A stretch of DNA of 42,570 nt from positions 1-42,570 of the forward strand of contig DATCZK010000089.1 in NCBI GenBank assembly GCA_036525975.1, in the 5' to 3' direction. Both the position numbers and the translations under genes were made by a program. Each line of letters opens with the position of its first letter. Positions within the stretch are counted from its first letter, which is position 1. The notes beneath the pieces were generated by a model. That model worked only from the letters and a program-made list of their open reading frames with translations, did not search any database and had not been told where the DNA came from. Of this stretch, positions 7,779 to 15,723 are shown piece by piece. Origin of the DNA: Quisquiliibacterium sp036525975. Its GTDB lineage: Bacteria; Pseudomonadota; Gammaproteobacteria; Burkholderiales; Burkholderiaceae_E.

Positions 7779-9386
7779 TTGAAACGCCTCGAGACCGCGC
7801 TCAACACGCGCGACGAACAGTTCCGCAGCAACGCGCAGGCGATGCGGATGCTGGTGGGAGACCTGCGCGAGCGCACCGCCGAGGCGGCGCTGGGCGGCGG
7901 CAGCGAGCCGCGCGCCAAGCACGCCGCCCGCGGCAAGCTCCTGCCGCGCGACCGGGTGGAGACGCTGCTCGATCCGGGCACCCCCTTCCTCGAGCTCTCG
8001 CCGCTCGCAGGCTACGAGATGTACGGCGGCGCGGCGCCCTGCGGCGGCGTGATCACCGGCATCGGCCGCGTGTCGGGCGCCGAGTGCATGGTCGTGTGCA
8101 ACGACGCCACGGTGAAGGGCGGCACCTACTTTCCGATCACGGTGAAGAAGCACGTGCGCGCGCAGGAGATCGCGCGCGAGAACCGCCTGCCGTGCATCTA
8201 CCTGGTCGACTCGGGCGGGGCCAACCTCCCGAACCAGGACGACGTCTTCCCCGACCGCGACCACTTCGGCCGCATCTTCTACAACCAGGCCACGATGTCG
8301 GCGATGGGCATCCCGCAGATCGCGGTCGTGATGGGCTCGTGCACGGCGGGCGGCGCCTACATGCCGGCGATGAGCGACGAGTCGATCATCGTGCGCAACC
8401 AGGGCACGATCTTCCTCGGCGGCCCGCCGCTCGTGAAGGCGGCGATCGGCGAGATCGTCACGGCCGAGGAGCTCGGCGGGGGCGACGTGCACACGCGGCT
8501 CTCGGGCGTGGCCGACCACCTCGCGAACGACGACGCGCACGCGCTCGCGATCGCGCGGCGCATCGTGGGCAACCTCAACCGCACCAAGCCGCAGCCCTTC
8601 CAGCTGCGCGACCCGGCCGACCCGGCCTACGACCCGCACGAGATCTACGGCGTGATCCCCACCGACACGCGCAAGCCCTACGACGTGCGCGAGGTGATCG
8701 CGCGCGTGGTCGACGGCTCCGAGTTCGACGAATTCAAGGCGCGCTTCGGCACGACGCTCGTCACCGGCTTCGCGCGCGTGTTCGGCATGCCGGTGGGCAT
8801 CGTCGCCAACAACGGCATCCTCTTCTCGGAGTCGGCCAACAAGGGTGCGCACTTCATCGAGCTGTGCTGCCAGCGCAAGATCCCGCTCGTGTTCCTGCAG
8901 AACATCACCGGCTTCATGGTGGGCAAGAAGTACGAGAACGAGGGCATCGCGCGCCACGGCGCGAAGATGGTCACGGCGGTGTCGTGCGCGCAGGTGCCCA
9001 AGTTCACCTTCATCATCGGCGGCAGCTTCGGCGCGGGCAACTACGGCATGTGCGGGCGCGCGTTCGGCCCGCGCTTCGTCTGGATGTGGCCCAACGCGCG
9101 CATCAGCGTGATGGGCGGCGAGCAGGCCGCGTCGGTGCTCGCCACGGTGCGGCGCGACGGCATCGAGGCGCGCGGCGGGAAGTGGGGCGCCGACGAGGAG
9201 CAGGCGTTCCGCACCCCGATCCTCGAGCAGTACGAGCACCAGGGCCACCCGTACTACGCCACCGCGCGCTGCTGGGACGACGGCGTGATCGACCCCGCCG
9301 ACACCCGGATGGTGCTCGGCCTCGGCCTGTCGGCCGCGATCAACGCGCCGATCCCCGAGACGAAGTTCGGCGTGTTCCGGATCTGA
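7779..9386 (+). CDS. liuB: Methylcrotonyl-CoA carboxylase, carboxyltransferase (beta) subunit
   Basis: Transfers the carboxyl group from biotin to 3-methylcrotonyl-CoA, giving 3-methylglutaconyl-CoA in leucine and isovalerate breakdown. At 535 residues it matches the family length. It has two crotonase-like carboxyltransferase lobes: the N-lobe with LVDSGGANLPNQDDVFPDR near 140-160 and SCTAGGAYMPAMSDE near 187, and the C-lobe with FLQNITGFMVGKKYE near 375 and GGSFGAGNYGMCGRAF near 412. Those motifs are specific to the MCC beta type rather than propionyl-CoA carboxylase. The start is a TTG at 7779 with GGGGAGAAG four bases ahead; no ATG or GTG nearby gives the conserved N-terminus. Its partner alpha subunit lies 1.8 kb downstream. 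Confidence 0.95.
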   Translation: MKRLETALNTRDEQFRSNAQAMRMLVGDLRERTAEAALGGGSEPRAKHAARGKLLPRDRVETLLDPGTPFLELSPLAGYEMYGGAAPCGGVITGIGRVSGAECMVVCNDATVKGGTYFPITVKKHVRAQEIARENRLPCIYLVDSGGANLPNQDDVFPDRDHFGRIFYNQATMSAMGIPQIAVVMGSCTAGGAYMPAMSDESIIVRNQGTIFLGGPPLVKAAIGEIVTAEELGGGDVHTRLSGVADHLANDDAHALAIARRIVGNLNRTKPQPFQLRDPADPAYDPHEIYGVIPTDTRKPYDVREVIARVVDGSEFDEFKARFGTTLVTGFARVFGMPVGIVANNGILFSESANKGAHFIELCCQRKIPLVFLQNITGFMVGKKYENEGIARHGAKMVTAVSCAQVPKFTFIIGGSFGAGNYGMCGRAFGPRFVWMWPNARISVMGGEQAASVLATVRRDGIEARGGKWGADEEQAFRTPILEQYEHQGHPYYATARCWDDGVIDPADTRMVLGLGLSAAINAPIPETKFGVFRI

Positions 9387-9428
9387 GATGGTGGTGCGGT
9401 CTTTGCCCGTCTTTGCGCCGTGCCCTAT

Positions 9429-9500
9429 GCCCGGAATGCGCGCGCGCACCGTGCCCGGAATGCGCGCGTGCACCGTGCCCGGAATGCGCGCGTGCGGTGC
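9429..9500. repeat. Three 24-bp tandem repeats
   Basis: Three head-to-tail units begin GCCCGGAATGCGCGCG at 9429, 9453 and 9477. The first two differ at one position, and the third diverges at its end where it merges into the left arm of the inverted repeat that follows. They lie just after the liuB stop. The plus-strand frame reading VPGMRAC repeats is judged not to be a gene. Confidence 0.85.
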
Positions 9501-9651
9501 GCTCCGGGGAGTGAACGTCGCGCCCCGCTTCGCGGGGTGCCCTCGCTCCCTTCGGAAGCCGCTGATCCGCCCGCTCCTGGAGCGGGCGGGCGCTTCCTCG
9601 TACGCTCGGCGCGCCCCACACTCCCCGGAGCGCACCGCACACGCGCATTCC
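9481..9651. repeat. Long inverted repeat enclosing two further hairpins
   Basis: Arms of 33 bases at 9481-9513 and 9619-9651 match with one mismatch. Between them lie hairpin A, CCCCGC-TTC-GCGGGG (9523-9537), and hairpin B. Hairpin B is a 10-bp stem at 9568-9588 further enclosed by GGAAGC/GCTTCC (9554-9559 and 9592-9597). The whole would fold as a long stem with a two-armed head. It occupies nearly all of the 295-bp liuB-liuC gap, in an operon whose other gaps are a few bases. It may be a non-autonomous mobile element, a repetitive extragenic element or an mRNA processing/attenuation structure. Confidence 0.8.
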
Positions 9652-9681
9652 TCGAATCGGGGTCATCGGGAGAACGGCTGA

Positions 9682-10473
9682 ATGACATACACCACCATTG
9701 AGATCGAACGTGATGCGGGCGTGGCGCGGCTGTGGCTGAACCGGCCCGATCTTCGCAATGCGATGAACGACGTGCTGATCGCGGAGCTCAATGACGCGAT
9801 CGCGGCGCTCGTCGCTGACGACGCGGTGCGCGCGATCGTGCTGGGCGGGCGCGGCAAGGCGTTTTGCGCCGGCGGCGACCTGGCGTGGATGAAGACCGCG
9901 CGCGAGATGACGCCCGAGGCGGCGCGCGAGGACTCGGGCAAGCTCGCGCGCGTGCTGCGCCGGCTCTACGAGTCGCCCAAACCCACGGTGGCGCGGGTGC
10001 ACGGCGCGGCCTTCGCCGGGGGCATGGGCCTGGTGGCGGCGTGCGACATCGCGGTGGCGTCGGCCGAGACGAGGTTCTGCCTCTCGGAAGTCAAGCTCGG
10101 GCTGATCCCGGCGATGATCAGCCCCTACGTGATCCGCGCGATGGGCGAGCCGCGCGCGCGGCGCTACTTCCTCACCGCCGAGGTGTTCGACGCCGCCGAG
10201 GCGCACCGGATCGGGTTCGTGCACGAGCTCGCCCCCGCCGGCGAACTCGACGGGCGGCTCGACGCGCTGCTCGCGCACCTGGTGCAGGGCGGGCCGCTCG
10301 CGCTCGGCGAGACCAAGCGGCTGATCCGTGACGTGGCCGGGCGCCCGATCGACGACGCGATCACCGACGAGACCGCATCCCGGATCGCGCGGGTGCGCGC
10401 TTCGGACGAGGCGCAGGAAGGGATCGCGGCGTTCTTCGAAAAGCGCAAGCCGGGCTGGGTGGCGGGGAGCTGA
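9682..10473 (+). CDS. liuC: Methylglutaconyl-CoA hydratase (crotonase family)
   Basis: Hydrates 3-methylglutaconyl-CoA to HMG-CoA, the step after the carboxylase. It is 263 residues. The oxyanion-hole segments are FCAGGDLAWMK near 54-64 and HGAAFAGGMGLVAACD near 107-122. The second acidic residue of crotonases is kept in CLSEVKLGLIP. The first is replaced by glycine in GGMGL, as I recall for LiuC proteins. The GGDLAWMK form also fits LiuC rather than a general enoyl-CoA hydratase. A GGGAGA ribosome-binding site lies 8 bases before the ATG. The upstream structured repeat means this gene may be expressed differently from liuB. Confidence 0.88.
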   Translation: MTYTTIEIERDAGVARLWLNRPDLRNAMNDVLIAELNDAIAALVADDAVRAIVLGGRGKAFCAGGDLAWMKTAREMTPEAAREDSGKLARVLRRLYESPKPTVARVHGAAFAGGMGLVAACDIAVASAETRFCLSEVKLGLIPAMISPYVIRAMGEPRARRYFLTAEVFDAAEAHRIGFVHELAPAGELDGRLDALLAHLVQGGPLALGETKRLIRDVAGRPIDDAITDETASRIARVRASDEAQEGIAAFFEKRKPGWVAGS

Positions 10474-10475
10474 GC

Positions 10476-11162
10476 TTGGGCCCGGAGCACCTGTTCATCG
10501 CCTACCTCGTCGCCTCGGCGATCGTGATCGCGACGCCGGGCCAGGATTCGCTCACCGTGCTCTCGCTGGGGCTCGTGCGCGGCAAGCGCGAGGCGATGCA
10601 CTTCGCGCTGGGCGTGGGCGCCGGGTGCCTCACGCACACGCTGTGGGCCGCGCTGGGCGTGGGCGCGCTCGTGGCCGCCTCCGAGCAGCTGTTCTGGCTG
10701 CTCAAGCTCGCTGGCGCGGCCTACCTGCTCTGGCTCGGGATCGGCGCGCTGCGTTCGGCCGGAGAGCACGCGCTGGGCGCGCCGCCGAAGCGAAGCGCCG
10801 GCGGGTCGTCCGGGCCGACCGCGGGCCTGCCGGGCGCGCCGGCCGTGCCGGTGCGCGGGCGCGCGCGCTTCGTGCAGGGCCTGTTGAGCAATTCGCTCAA
10901 CCCGAAAGTGATGCTGTTCTTCATCGCGTTCCTGCCGCAGTTCGTCGATCCGGCGGGCGCGCCGGTGTCGTTTCAGCTCGCCGAACTGGGCGCGGGCTTC
11001 GCCGCGATGACCGCGGTGAGCTACGTCGCGCTGGGCGCGGCGTCGGCGAGGGTGGGCGACCTGTTCCTGCGCAGGCCAGCGCTCGCGCGCGCGCTCGATC
11101 GCACGGTGGGCGTGCTGTTCATCGGCCTGGCGGCGCGGCTCGCGCTCGACCAGCGCACCTGA
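10476..11162 (+). CDS. LysE/RhtB family amino acid exporter
   Basis: A 228-residue inner-membrane exporter with about six hydrophobic segments. The family signature is at the N-terminus: LVASAIVIATPGQDSLTVL near 9-27, where TPGQD matches the usual TPGPD/N. A second conserved segment is LLSNSLNPKVMLFFIAFLPQF near 134-154. A hydrophilic, low-complexity loop (about residues 93-128) separates the two halves. The start is a TTG at 10476, two bases after the liuC stop, with GGGGAG just upstream. Placement inside the leucine operon suggests export of leucine or a related amino acid when catabolism is overloaded. The family also exports threonine, homoserine and lysine, so the substrate is inference. 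Confidence 0.85.
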   Translation: MGPEHLFIAYLVASAIVIATPGQDSLTVLSLGLVRGKREAMHFALGVGAGCLTHTLWAALGVGALVAASEQLFWLLKLAGAAYLLWLGIGALRSAGEHALGAPPKRSAGGSSGPTAGLPGAPAVPVRGRARFVQGLLSNSLNPKVMLFFIAFLPQFVDPAGAPVSFQLAELGAGFAAMTAVSYVALGAASARVGDLFLRRPALARALDRTVGVLFIGLAARLALDQRT

Positions 11163-11174
11163 CCGGAGACCCCG

Positions 11175-13199
11175 ATGTTCTCGAAAATCCTGATCGCGAA
11201 CCGCGGCGAGATCGCCTGCAGGGTCGCCACCACGGCCCGGCGGCTGGGCATCGCCACCGTCGCCGTGTATTCCGACGCCGACGCGCGCGCCGCCCACGTG
11301 GCCGCTTGCGACGAGGCCTGGCGGCTGGGCCCGCCGCCGGCGCGCGAGTCGTACCTGCGCGCCGACCTGATCCTCGAGGTCGCGCTGCGCACCGGCGCGC
11401 AGGCGATCCACCCGGGCTACGGCTTCCTCTCGGAGAACGAGGCGTTCGCGCGCGCGGTGCACGAGGCCGGCCTCGCGTTCATCGGGCCGCCTGCCTCGGC
11501 GATCGCGGCGATGGGCAGCAAGTCGGCGGCCAAGTCGCTGATGGGCCAGGCCGGCGTTCCGCTCGTGCCCGGCTATCACGGCGCCAACCAGGATCCCGCC
11601 TACCTCAAGGGACAGGCCGACGCGATCGGCTACCCGGTGCTGATCAAGGCGAGCGCGGGGGGCGGCGGCAAGGGCATGCGCATCGTGACGAACCCCGGCC
11701 AATTCGACGCGATGCTCGCGTCGTGCCAGCGCGAGTCGGCCAGCGCGTTCTCCGACGACACGGTCCTGATCGAGCGCTACCTCCAGCGCCCGCGCCACAT
11801 CGAGATCCAGGTGTTCGCCGACTCCCACGGCAGCTGCGTCTACCTGTTCGAGCGCGACTGCTCGGTGCAGAGGCGCCACCAGAAGGTGATCGAGGAGGCG
11901 CCCGCCCCCGGCATGGGCGACGAGCGCCGCCGCGCGATGGGCGAGGCCGCGGTGGCGGCGGCGCGCGCGGTGGGCTACGTGGGCGCCGGCACCGTGGAGT
12001 TCATCGCCGAGCCCGACGGGCGCTTCTACTTCATGGAGATGAACACCCGCCTGCAGGTGGAGCACCCGGTGACCGAGATGATCACCGGCCAGGACCTGGT
12101 GGAGTGGCAGCTGCGGGTCGCGGCCGGCGAGCGGCTCCCGCTCGCGCAGGAGGCGCTGAGGATCAACGGCCACGCGATCGAGGCCCGCGTCTACGCCGAG
12201 AAGGCCGACAAGGACTTCCTGCCCTCCACCGGCACGCTGCGCCACCTCGTGACCCCGCCGGCCGTGCAATTCACGACCGCCCAGGCGCCCGGCGGCGAGC
12301 CCGCGGCCGTGCGCATCGACAGCGGCGTGCGCGCCGGCGACGCGATCTCGCCGTACTACGACCCGATGATCGCGAAGCTCGTCGTCTGGGGCGGCGACCG
12401 CGACGAGGCGATCCGGCGCATGCGCCAGGCGCTGCTGCGCTACGAGGTCGTGGGGCTGGCGACGAACGTGGGCTTTCTCGCGCGCCTGGTCGCGTGCCGC
12501 TCGTTCGTGCAAGCCGACCTCGACACCGGGCTGATCGAGCGCGAGCGCGAGGCGCTGCTGCCCGAGCCCGTCGCGCCCTCGGCGCGCGCGCTCACGCTCG
12601 CCGCGGCCGTCGTGCTCGCGATCGAGGCGAGCGAGCCGGCGCCGGGGTTCGCGGGCGACCCGTTTTCTCTGCGCAACGGGTGGCGCCCCGCCGCGTGGCT
12701 CGCGCGCACGCTTCGGTTCACCCACGCCGAGCGCGACTGCGAGGCGGCGGTGGAGTACGCGCCCAAGGGGTACACGGTGCGCGCGCAGGGCGAGACCTTC
12801 TGCCTGTCGGAGCTGCGCTACGACCGCGGGCGCGGTCGCGTTTCGGGCCTGCTCGACGACGGCGCGTTCGAGATCGGCGCCGTGCTCGCGAACGAGGTTG
12901 TCACGCTGTTCGTTGCCGACGGCCCGCTCGAGCTGGGCTTCGCGCCGGTGCTCGCGCACGCTGGCGAGGAAGACTCCGGAGGCGGTAGACTCACCGCGCC
13001 CATGCCGGGCAAGGTCATCGCGCTGCTGTGCGAGAAGGGCGCGAAGGTCGCGAAGGGACAACCGCTGCTGGTGATGGAAGCGATGAAGATGGAGCACACG
13101 CTCTACGCCCCGGAGGCCGGAGAAGTGACCGAGCTGCTCTACGCCGTGGGCGACCAGGTGGACGAGGGCGCCCAGCTCGTGGAGATCCACTCGCCATGA
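11175..13199 (+). CDS. liuD: Methylcrotonyl-CoA carboxylase, biotin-containing (alpha) subunit
   Basis: ATP-dependent carboxylation of a covalently bound biotin. It is 674 residues with three parts. The biotin carboxylase domain opens FSKILIANRGEIACRV, has the ATP-binding KASAGGGGKGMR near 158-169 and the EMNTRLQVEHPVTE segment near 290-303. A middle linker domain connects it to the C-terminal biotinyl domain, with K638 in VMEAMKMEH as the biotin site. Length and layout fit the MCC alpha subunit, paired with liuB upstream. CGGAGA precedes the ATG. Its TGA overlaps the next gene's ATG (ATGA), implying coupled translation with the hydroxyacid dehydrogenase. Confidence 0.94.
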   Translation: MFSKILIANRGEIACRVATTARRLGIATVAVYSDADARAAHVAACDEAWRLGPPPARESYLRADLILEVALRTGAQAIHPGYGFLSENEAFARAVHEAGLAFIGPPASAIAAMGSKSAAKSLMGQAGVPLVPGYHGANQDPAYLKGQADAIGYPVLIKASAGGGGKGMRIVTNPGQFDAMLASCQRESASAFSDDTVLIERYLQRPRHIEIQVFADSHGSCVYLFERDCSVQRRHQKVIEEAPAPGMGDERRRAMGEAAVAAARAVGYVGAGTVEFIAEPDGRFYFMEMNTRLQVEHPVTEMITGQDLVEWQLRVAAGERLPLAQEALRINGHAIEARVYAEKADKDFLPSTGTLRHLVTPPAVQFTTAQAPGGEPAAVRIDSGVRAGDAISPYYDPMIAKLVVWGGDRDEAIRRMRQALLRYEVVGLATNVGFLARLVACRSFVQADLDTGLIEREREALLPEPVAPSARALTLAAAVVLAIEASEPAPGFAGDPFSLRNGWRPAAWLARTLRFTHAERDCEAAVEYAPKGYTVRAQGETFCLSELRYDRGRGRVSGLLDDGAFEIGAVLANEVVTLFVADGPLELGFAPVLAHAGEEDSGGGRLTAPMPGKVIALLCEKGAKVAKGQPLLVMEAMKMEHTLYAPEAGEVTELLYAVGDQVDEGAQLVEIHSP

Positions 13200-14137
13200 C
13201 GGTGCGGATGGTGGTCACGCACGCCAACGCCTGGGCGCGCGAGCGCTGGCGAAAAGCGCTCGAGCGCGAGATGGACGTGGAGGTCGTGCTGTGCGACACG
13301 GCCGCACCCGCGCCGACGATCCGTGCCGACTACGCCCTGGGCTGGCGCCCGCACGACGACTTCTTCTCCGCGGTCACCGGGCTCAAGGCGTACTTCAGCA
13401 CCGGCGCGGGGGTGGACTTCGTGATGACCCACCCCGGCCTGCCCGCGTCGTTGCCGGTGATTCGCCTCGAGGACGCCGGCATGGGCGTGCAGATGGCCGA
13501 GCACTGCGTGCTCGAGGTGCTGCGCGCGTTCCGGCTGTGCGCCCAGTACGAGGCGCAGCAGCGCGAGGGCGTCTGGCGCACGCTCGAGCCGCCGCCCCGC
13601 GAGAGCTTCACGGTGGGGATGTTCGGCATCGGAGTGCTCGGGCTCGAGGTTGCGCGCCACCTGCGCGCCTTCGGCTTTCCGGTGCTGGGCTACAGCCGCA
13701 GCCCGCGCAACGAGCCGGGCGTGGAGTGCCTGAGCGGCCCGAACCGCCTGCGCGAGTTCCTCGGCCGGTCTCGCGTGCTGATCGTGCTCGCGCCGCTCAC
13801 GCCCGAGACGGCCGACTTCTTCAACGCCGAGCGCCTGGCGATGCTGCCCGCGGGCGCGCTGCTGATCAACGTCGCGCGCGGCGGCCTGGTGGTGGAACAA
13901 GACCTGCTCGCCGCGCTCGACTCCGGGCACCTGGGCGGCGCGGCGCTCGACGTCTTTCGCACCGAGCCGCTGCCACCGCAGCACCCGTTCTGGTCGCACC
14001 CCAGGGTGCGGATCACGCCGCACGTCGCGGCGCGCACGCTGGTGGCAGAATCGGCAGCTCAGGTCGCAGGCAAGATCGCGCAGCTCGAGCGCGGCGAGAG
14101 CGTGTCGGGCCTGGTCGATCGCAGCCGAGGATATTGA
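13196..14137 (+). CDS. D-2-hydroxyacid dehydrogenase, GhrA-like (glyoxylate/hydroxypyruvate reductase A)
   Basis: A 313-residue NAD(P)H-dependent 2-ketoacid reductase. The Rossmann motif is GMFGIGVLGLEVARHL near 141-156. The catalytic residues are R228 (NVARGG), E257 (RTEPLP) and H276 (ITPHVAA), at positions matching E. coli GhrA. The serine-arginine pair in GYSRSP suggests NADPH preference. The start codon overlaps the liuD stop by four bases, and liuE follows after four bases, so it is locked inside the leucine pathway. A plausible substrate is 2-ketoisocaproate/2-hydroxyisocaproate or another branched ketoacid rather than glyoxylate. That is inference from position only. Confidence 0.88.
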   Translation: MTVRMVVTHANAWARERWRKALEREMDVEVVLCDTAAPAPTIRADYALGWRPHDDFFSAVTGLKAYFSTGAGVDFVMTHPGLPASLPVIRLEDAGMGVQMAEHCVLEVLRAFRLCAQYEAQQREGVWRTLEPPPRESFTVGMFGIGVLGLEVARHLRAFGFPVLGYSRSPRNEPGVECLSGPNRLREFLGRSRVLIVLAPLTPETADFFNAERLAMLPAGALLINVARGGLVVEQDLLAALDSGHLGGAALDVFRTEPLPPQHPFWSHPRVRITPHVAARTLVAESAAQVAGKIAQLERGESVSGLVDRSRGY

Positions 14138-14141
14138 CGCC

Positions 14142-15059
14142 ATGAAACTGCCCAACAGAGTGACGATGACCGAGGTCGGGCCCCGCGACGGCCTGCAGAA
14201 CGAGAAGCAGCCGGTGCCCGCGAAGACCAAGATCGAGCTGTGCGCGCGCCTGCTCGATGCCGGCGTGCGCAACCTCGAGGCCACTTCGTTCGTGTCGCCG
14301 AAGTGGGTGCCGCAGATGGCCGACGCGGCCGAGGTCATGGCCGCGATCGTGCGCCCCGAGGGCGCCAGGATCTCGGTGCTCACGCCGAACATGAAGGGCC
14401 TGGAGAGCGCGCTCGCCGCCGGCGCCGACGAGGTCGTGATCTTCGGCGCCGCGAGCGAGGCCTTCTCGCAGCGAAACATCAACTGCTCGATCGCCGAGAG
14501 CATCGAGCGCTTCAGCGCGGTGGCGCAGGCCGCGCTCGACGCCGGCCTGCGGCTGCGCGGCGCCGTGTCGGTGGCCTTCGGCTGCCCCTACCAGGGCGAT
14601 GTGCCGATCGCGGCGGTGGTGGACGTGGTGCAGCGCATGCGCGACCTCGGCTGCCACGAGATCGGCGTGGCCGACACGATCGGCGTGGCCACCGCCGGGC
14701 ACGTGAAGCGCGTGATGCAGGCTGCGGCGCGCGAGTACCCGCTGCAGGACATCTCGGGCCACTTCCACGACACCTACGGCCAGGGCGTGTCCAACGTCCA
14801 CGCCTGCCTCGAGATCGGCATCGCGCGCTTCGACACGTCGATCGCGGGCCTGGGGGGCTGCCCCTACGCCAAGGGCGCAACGGGCAACGTCGCCACCGAG
14901 GACGTCGTCTACCTGCTGCACGGCCTGGGCATCGAGACGGGCCTCGACCTGGACAAGCTGGTCGACACCGGGCAGTGGATCTCGTCGCTGCTCGGGCGCA
15001 AGAGCCTGTCGCGGGCGGGCAACGCGATCGCCGCGCGCCGCGCGAGCGTCCCGGCCTGA
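14142..15059 (+). CDS. liuE: Hydroxymethylglutaryl-CoA lyase
   Basis: Cleaves HMG-CoA to acetyl-CoA and acetoacetate, the last step of leucine breakdown. It is 305 residues with a TIM-barrel lyase fold. Metal and catalytic residues are visible: R15/D16 in EVGPRDGLQNE, the HFH pair H207/H209 in ISGHFHDTYGQG, and the signature cysteine C240 in AGLGGCPYAKGATGN. These distinguish it from homocitrate or isopropylmalate synthases. It follows the hydroxyacid dehydrogenase by four bases. Its product pathway completes MCC and liuC encoded upstream. Also called mvaB in other genomes. Confidence 0.95.
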   Translation: MKLPNRVTMTEVGPRDGLQNEKQPVPAKTKIELCARLLDAGVRNLEATSFVSPKWVPQMADAAEVMAAIVRPEGARISVLTPNMKGLESALAAGADEVVIFGAASEAFSQRNINCSIAESIERFSAVAQAALDAGLRLRGAVSVAFGCPYQGDVPIAAVVDVVQRMRDLGCHEIGVADTIGVATAGHVKRVMQAAAREYPLQDISGHFHDTYGQGVSNVHACLEIGIARFDTSIAGLGGCPYAKGATGNVATEDVVYLLHGLGIETGLDLDKLVDTGQWISSLLGRKSLSRAGNAIAARRASVPA

Positions 15060-15064
15060 ATCGC

Positions 15065-15280
15065 ATGGCCTTGCAGCCCCGGCCGCCGCTCGCGGTGCGC
15101 TCGCCGTGCGTGTCGATCTGCCGGATCGATCCGCAGACCGGCTACTGCGAGGGGTGCCTGCGCACGATCGACGAGATCGCCGCCTGGGGCACGATGAGCA
15201 GCGCCGAGCGCCACGCGGTCTGGCTCGAGCTGCGCACGCGCCCCTCGCCCAAGGCGCTCGCGGCGCCGCAACGACGATGA
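15065..15280 (+). CDS. DUF1289 domain protein (small cysteine-rich)
   Basis: A 71-residue protein with the DUF1289 pattern: SPCVSICRIDPQTGYCEGCLR at about 16-36, four cysteines that probably bind a metal, followed by the TIDEIAAW and ERHAVW segments typical of the family. Function is unknown. It starts five bases after the liuE stop, and its own stop overlaps the next ATG (ATGA). It is short and easily missed, but the cysteine pattern makes it secure. Confidence 0.85.
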   Translation: MALQPRPPLAVRSPCVSICRIDPQTGYCEGCLRTIDEIAAWGTMSSAERHAVWLELRTRPSPKALAAPQRR

Positions 15281-15723
15281 TCACGCCGCAGGAACGCTTC
15301 GCCACGCCGGTGAGCGGCCCCTCGTACCGCGTGTCCGCCAAGCTCGCCGCCGGCACGACGATCGCGTCGCTCGCGATCTACGGCCTGCGGGTGATCGACA
15401 AGGTGCTCGCAATGCCATGGACGATGGCGCTGCTGGTGGGCGCGGCCTTTCTAGGCGTGCTCGTCACCAGCTACTACATCTTCAAGGGCCGCACCACGAT
15501 CGACGCGCGCGGCATCCGCCAGGAGTGGATCGTGACCAAGGACTACGAGTGGTCGCGCATCTCGAAGGCGCGCCACCTGCGCCTGCCCTTCACGTCGCGC
15601 CTGATGCTGCGCGCCGGGGTCGGCCCGATCAAGGCGATCCAGGGCGGCACGCCGGAGCTCGACGCCGCGTTTCGCGAGATCGCCGCCTACTACAAGTCGC
15701 AGCAGCCCAGGTGGGGGAAGTGA
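15277..15723 (+). CDS. Small membrane protein with probable PH-like domain
   Basis: A 148-residue protein. Two hydrophobic segments lie near residues 23-45 and 46-68. They are followed by a soluble beta-rich part (KGRTTIDARGIRQEW and later YEWSRISKARH) resembling bacterial PH-like domains, and it ends YKSQQPRWGK. Membrane topology would place this domain in the cytoplasm. Start and stop codons overlap both neighbours by four bases, so translation is probably coupled through DUF1289, this gene and the hydrolase. I do not recognise a specific function. Confidence 0.75.
   Translation: MITPQERFATPVSGPSYRVSAKLAAGTTIASLAIYGLRVIDKVLAMPWTMALLVGAAFLGVLVTSYYIFKGRTTIDARGIRQEWIVTKDYEWSRISKARHLRLPFTSRLMLRAGVGPIKAIQGGTPELDAAFREIAAYYKSQQPRWGK

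Noticed and set aside
9388..9681. Small plus-strand frame with VPGMRAC repeats between liuB and liuC
   Set aside because: The repeats arise from DNA-level tandem and inverted repeats; there is no ribosome-binding site or recognisable domain, and both strands give similar low-complexity frames.
10164..13190. A 1008-residue open frame on the minus strand across liuC, the exporter and liuD
   Set aside because: It is the antisense of well-supported genes, with His/Arg/Ala-rich low-complexity translation and no family motif. Similar long antisense frames occur across the window because GC-rich codons leave few stops.
13002..13199. Internal ATG in liuD that could make a free biotin-carrier protein
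   Set aside because: The only Shine-Dalgarno-like GGAGG is about 19 bases upstream, too far. The biotin domain is a normal part of the alpha subunit.
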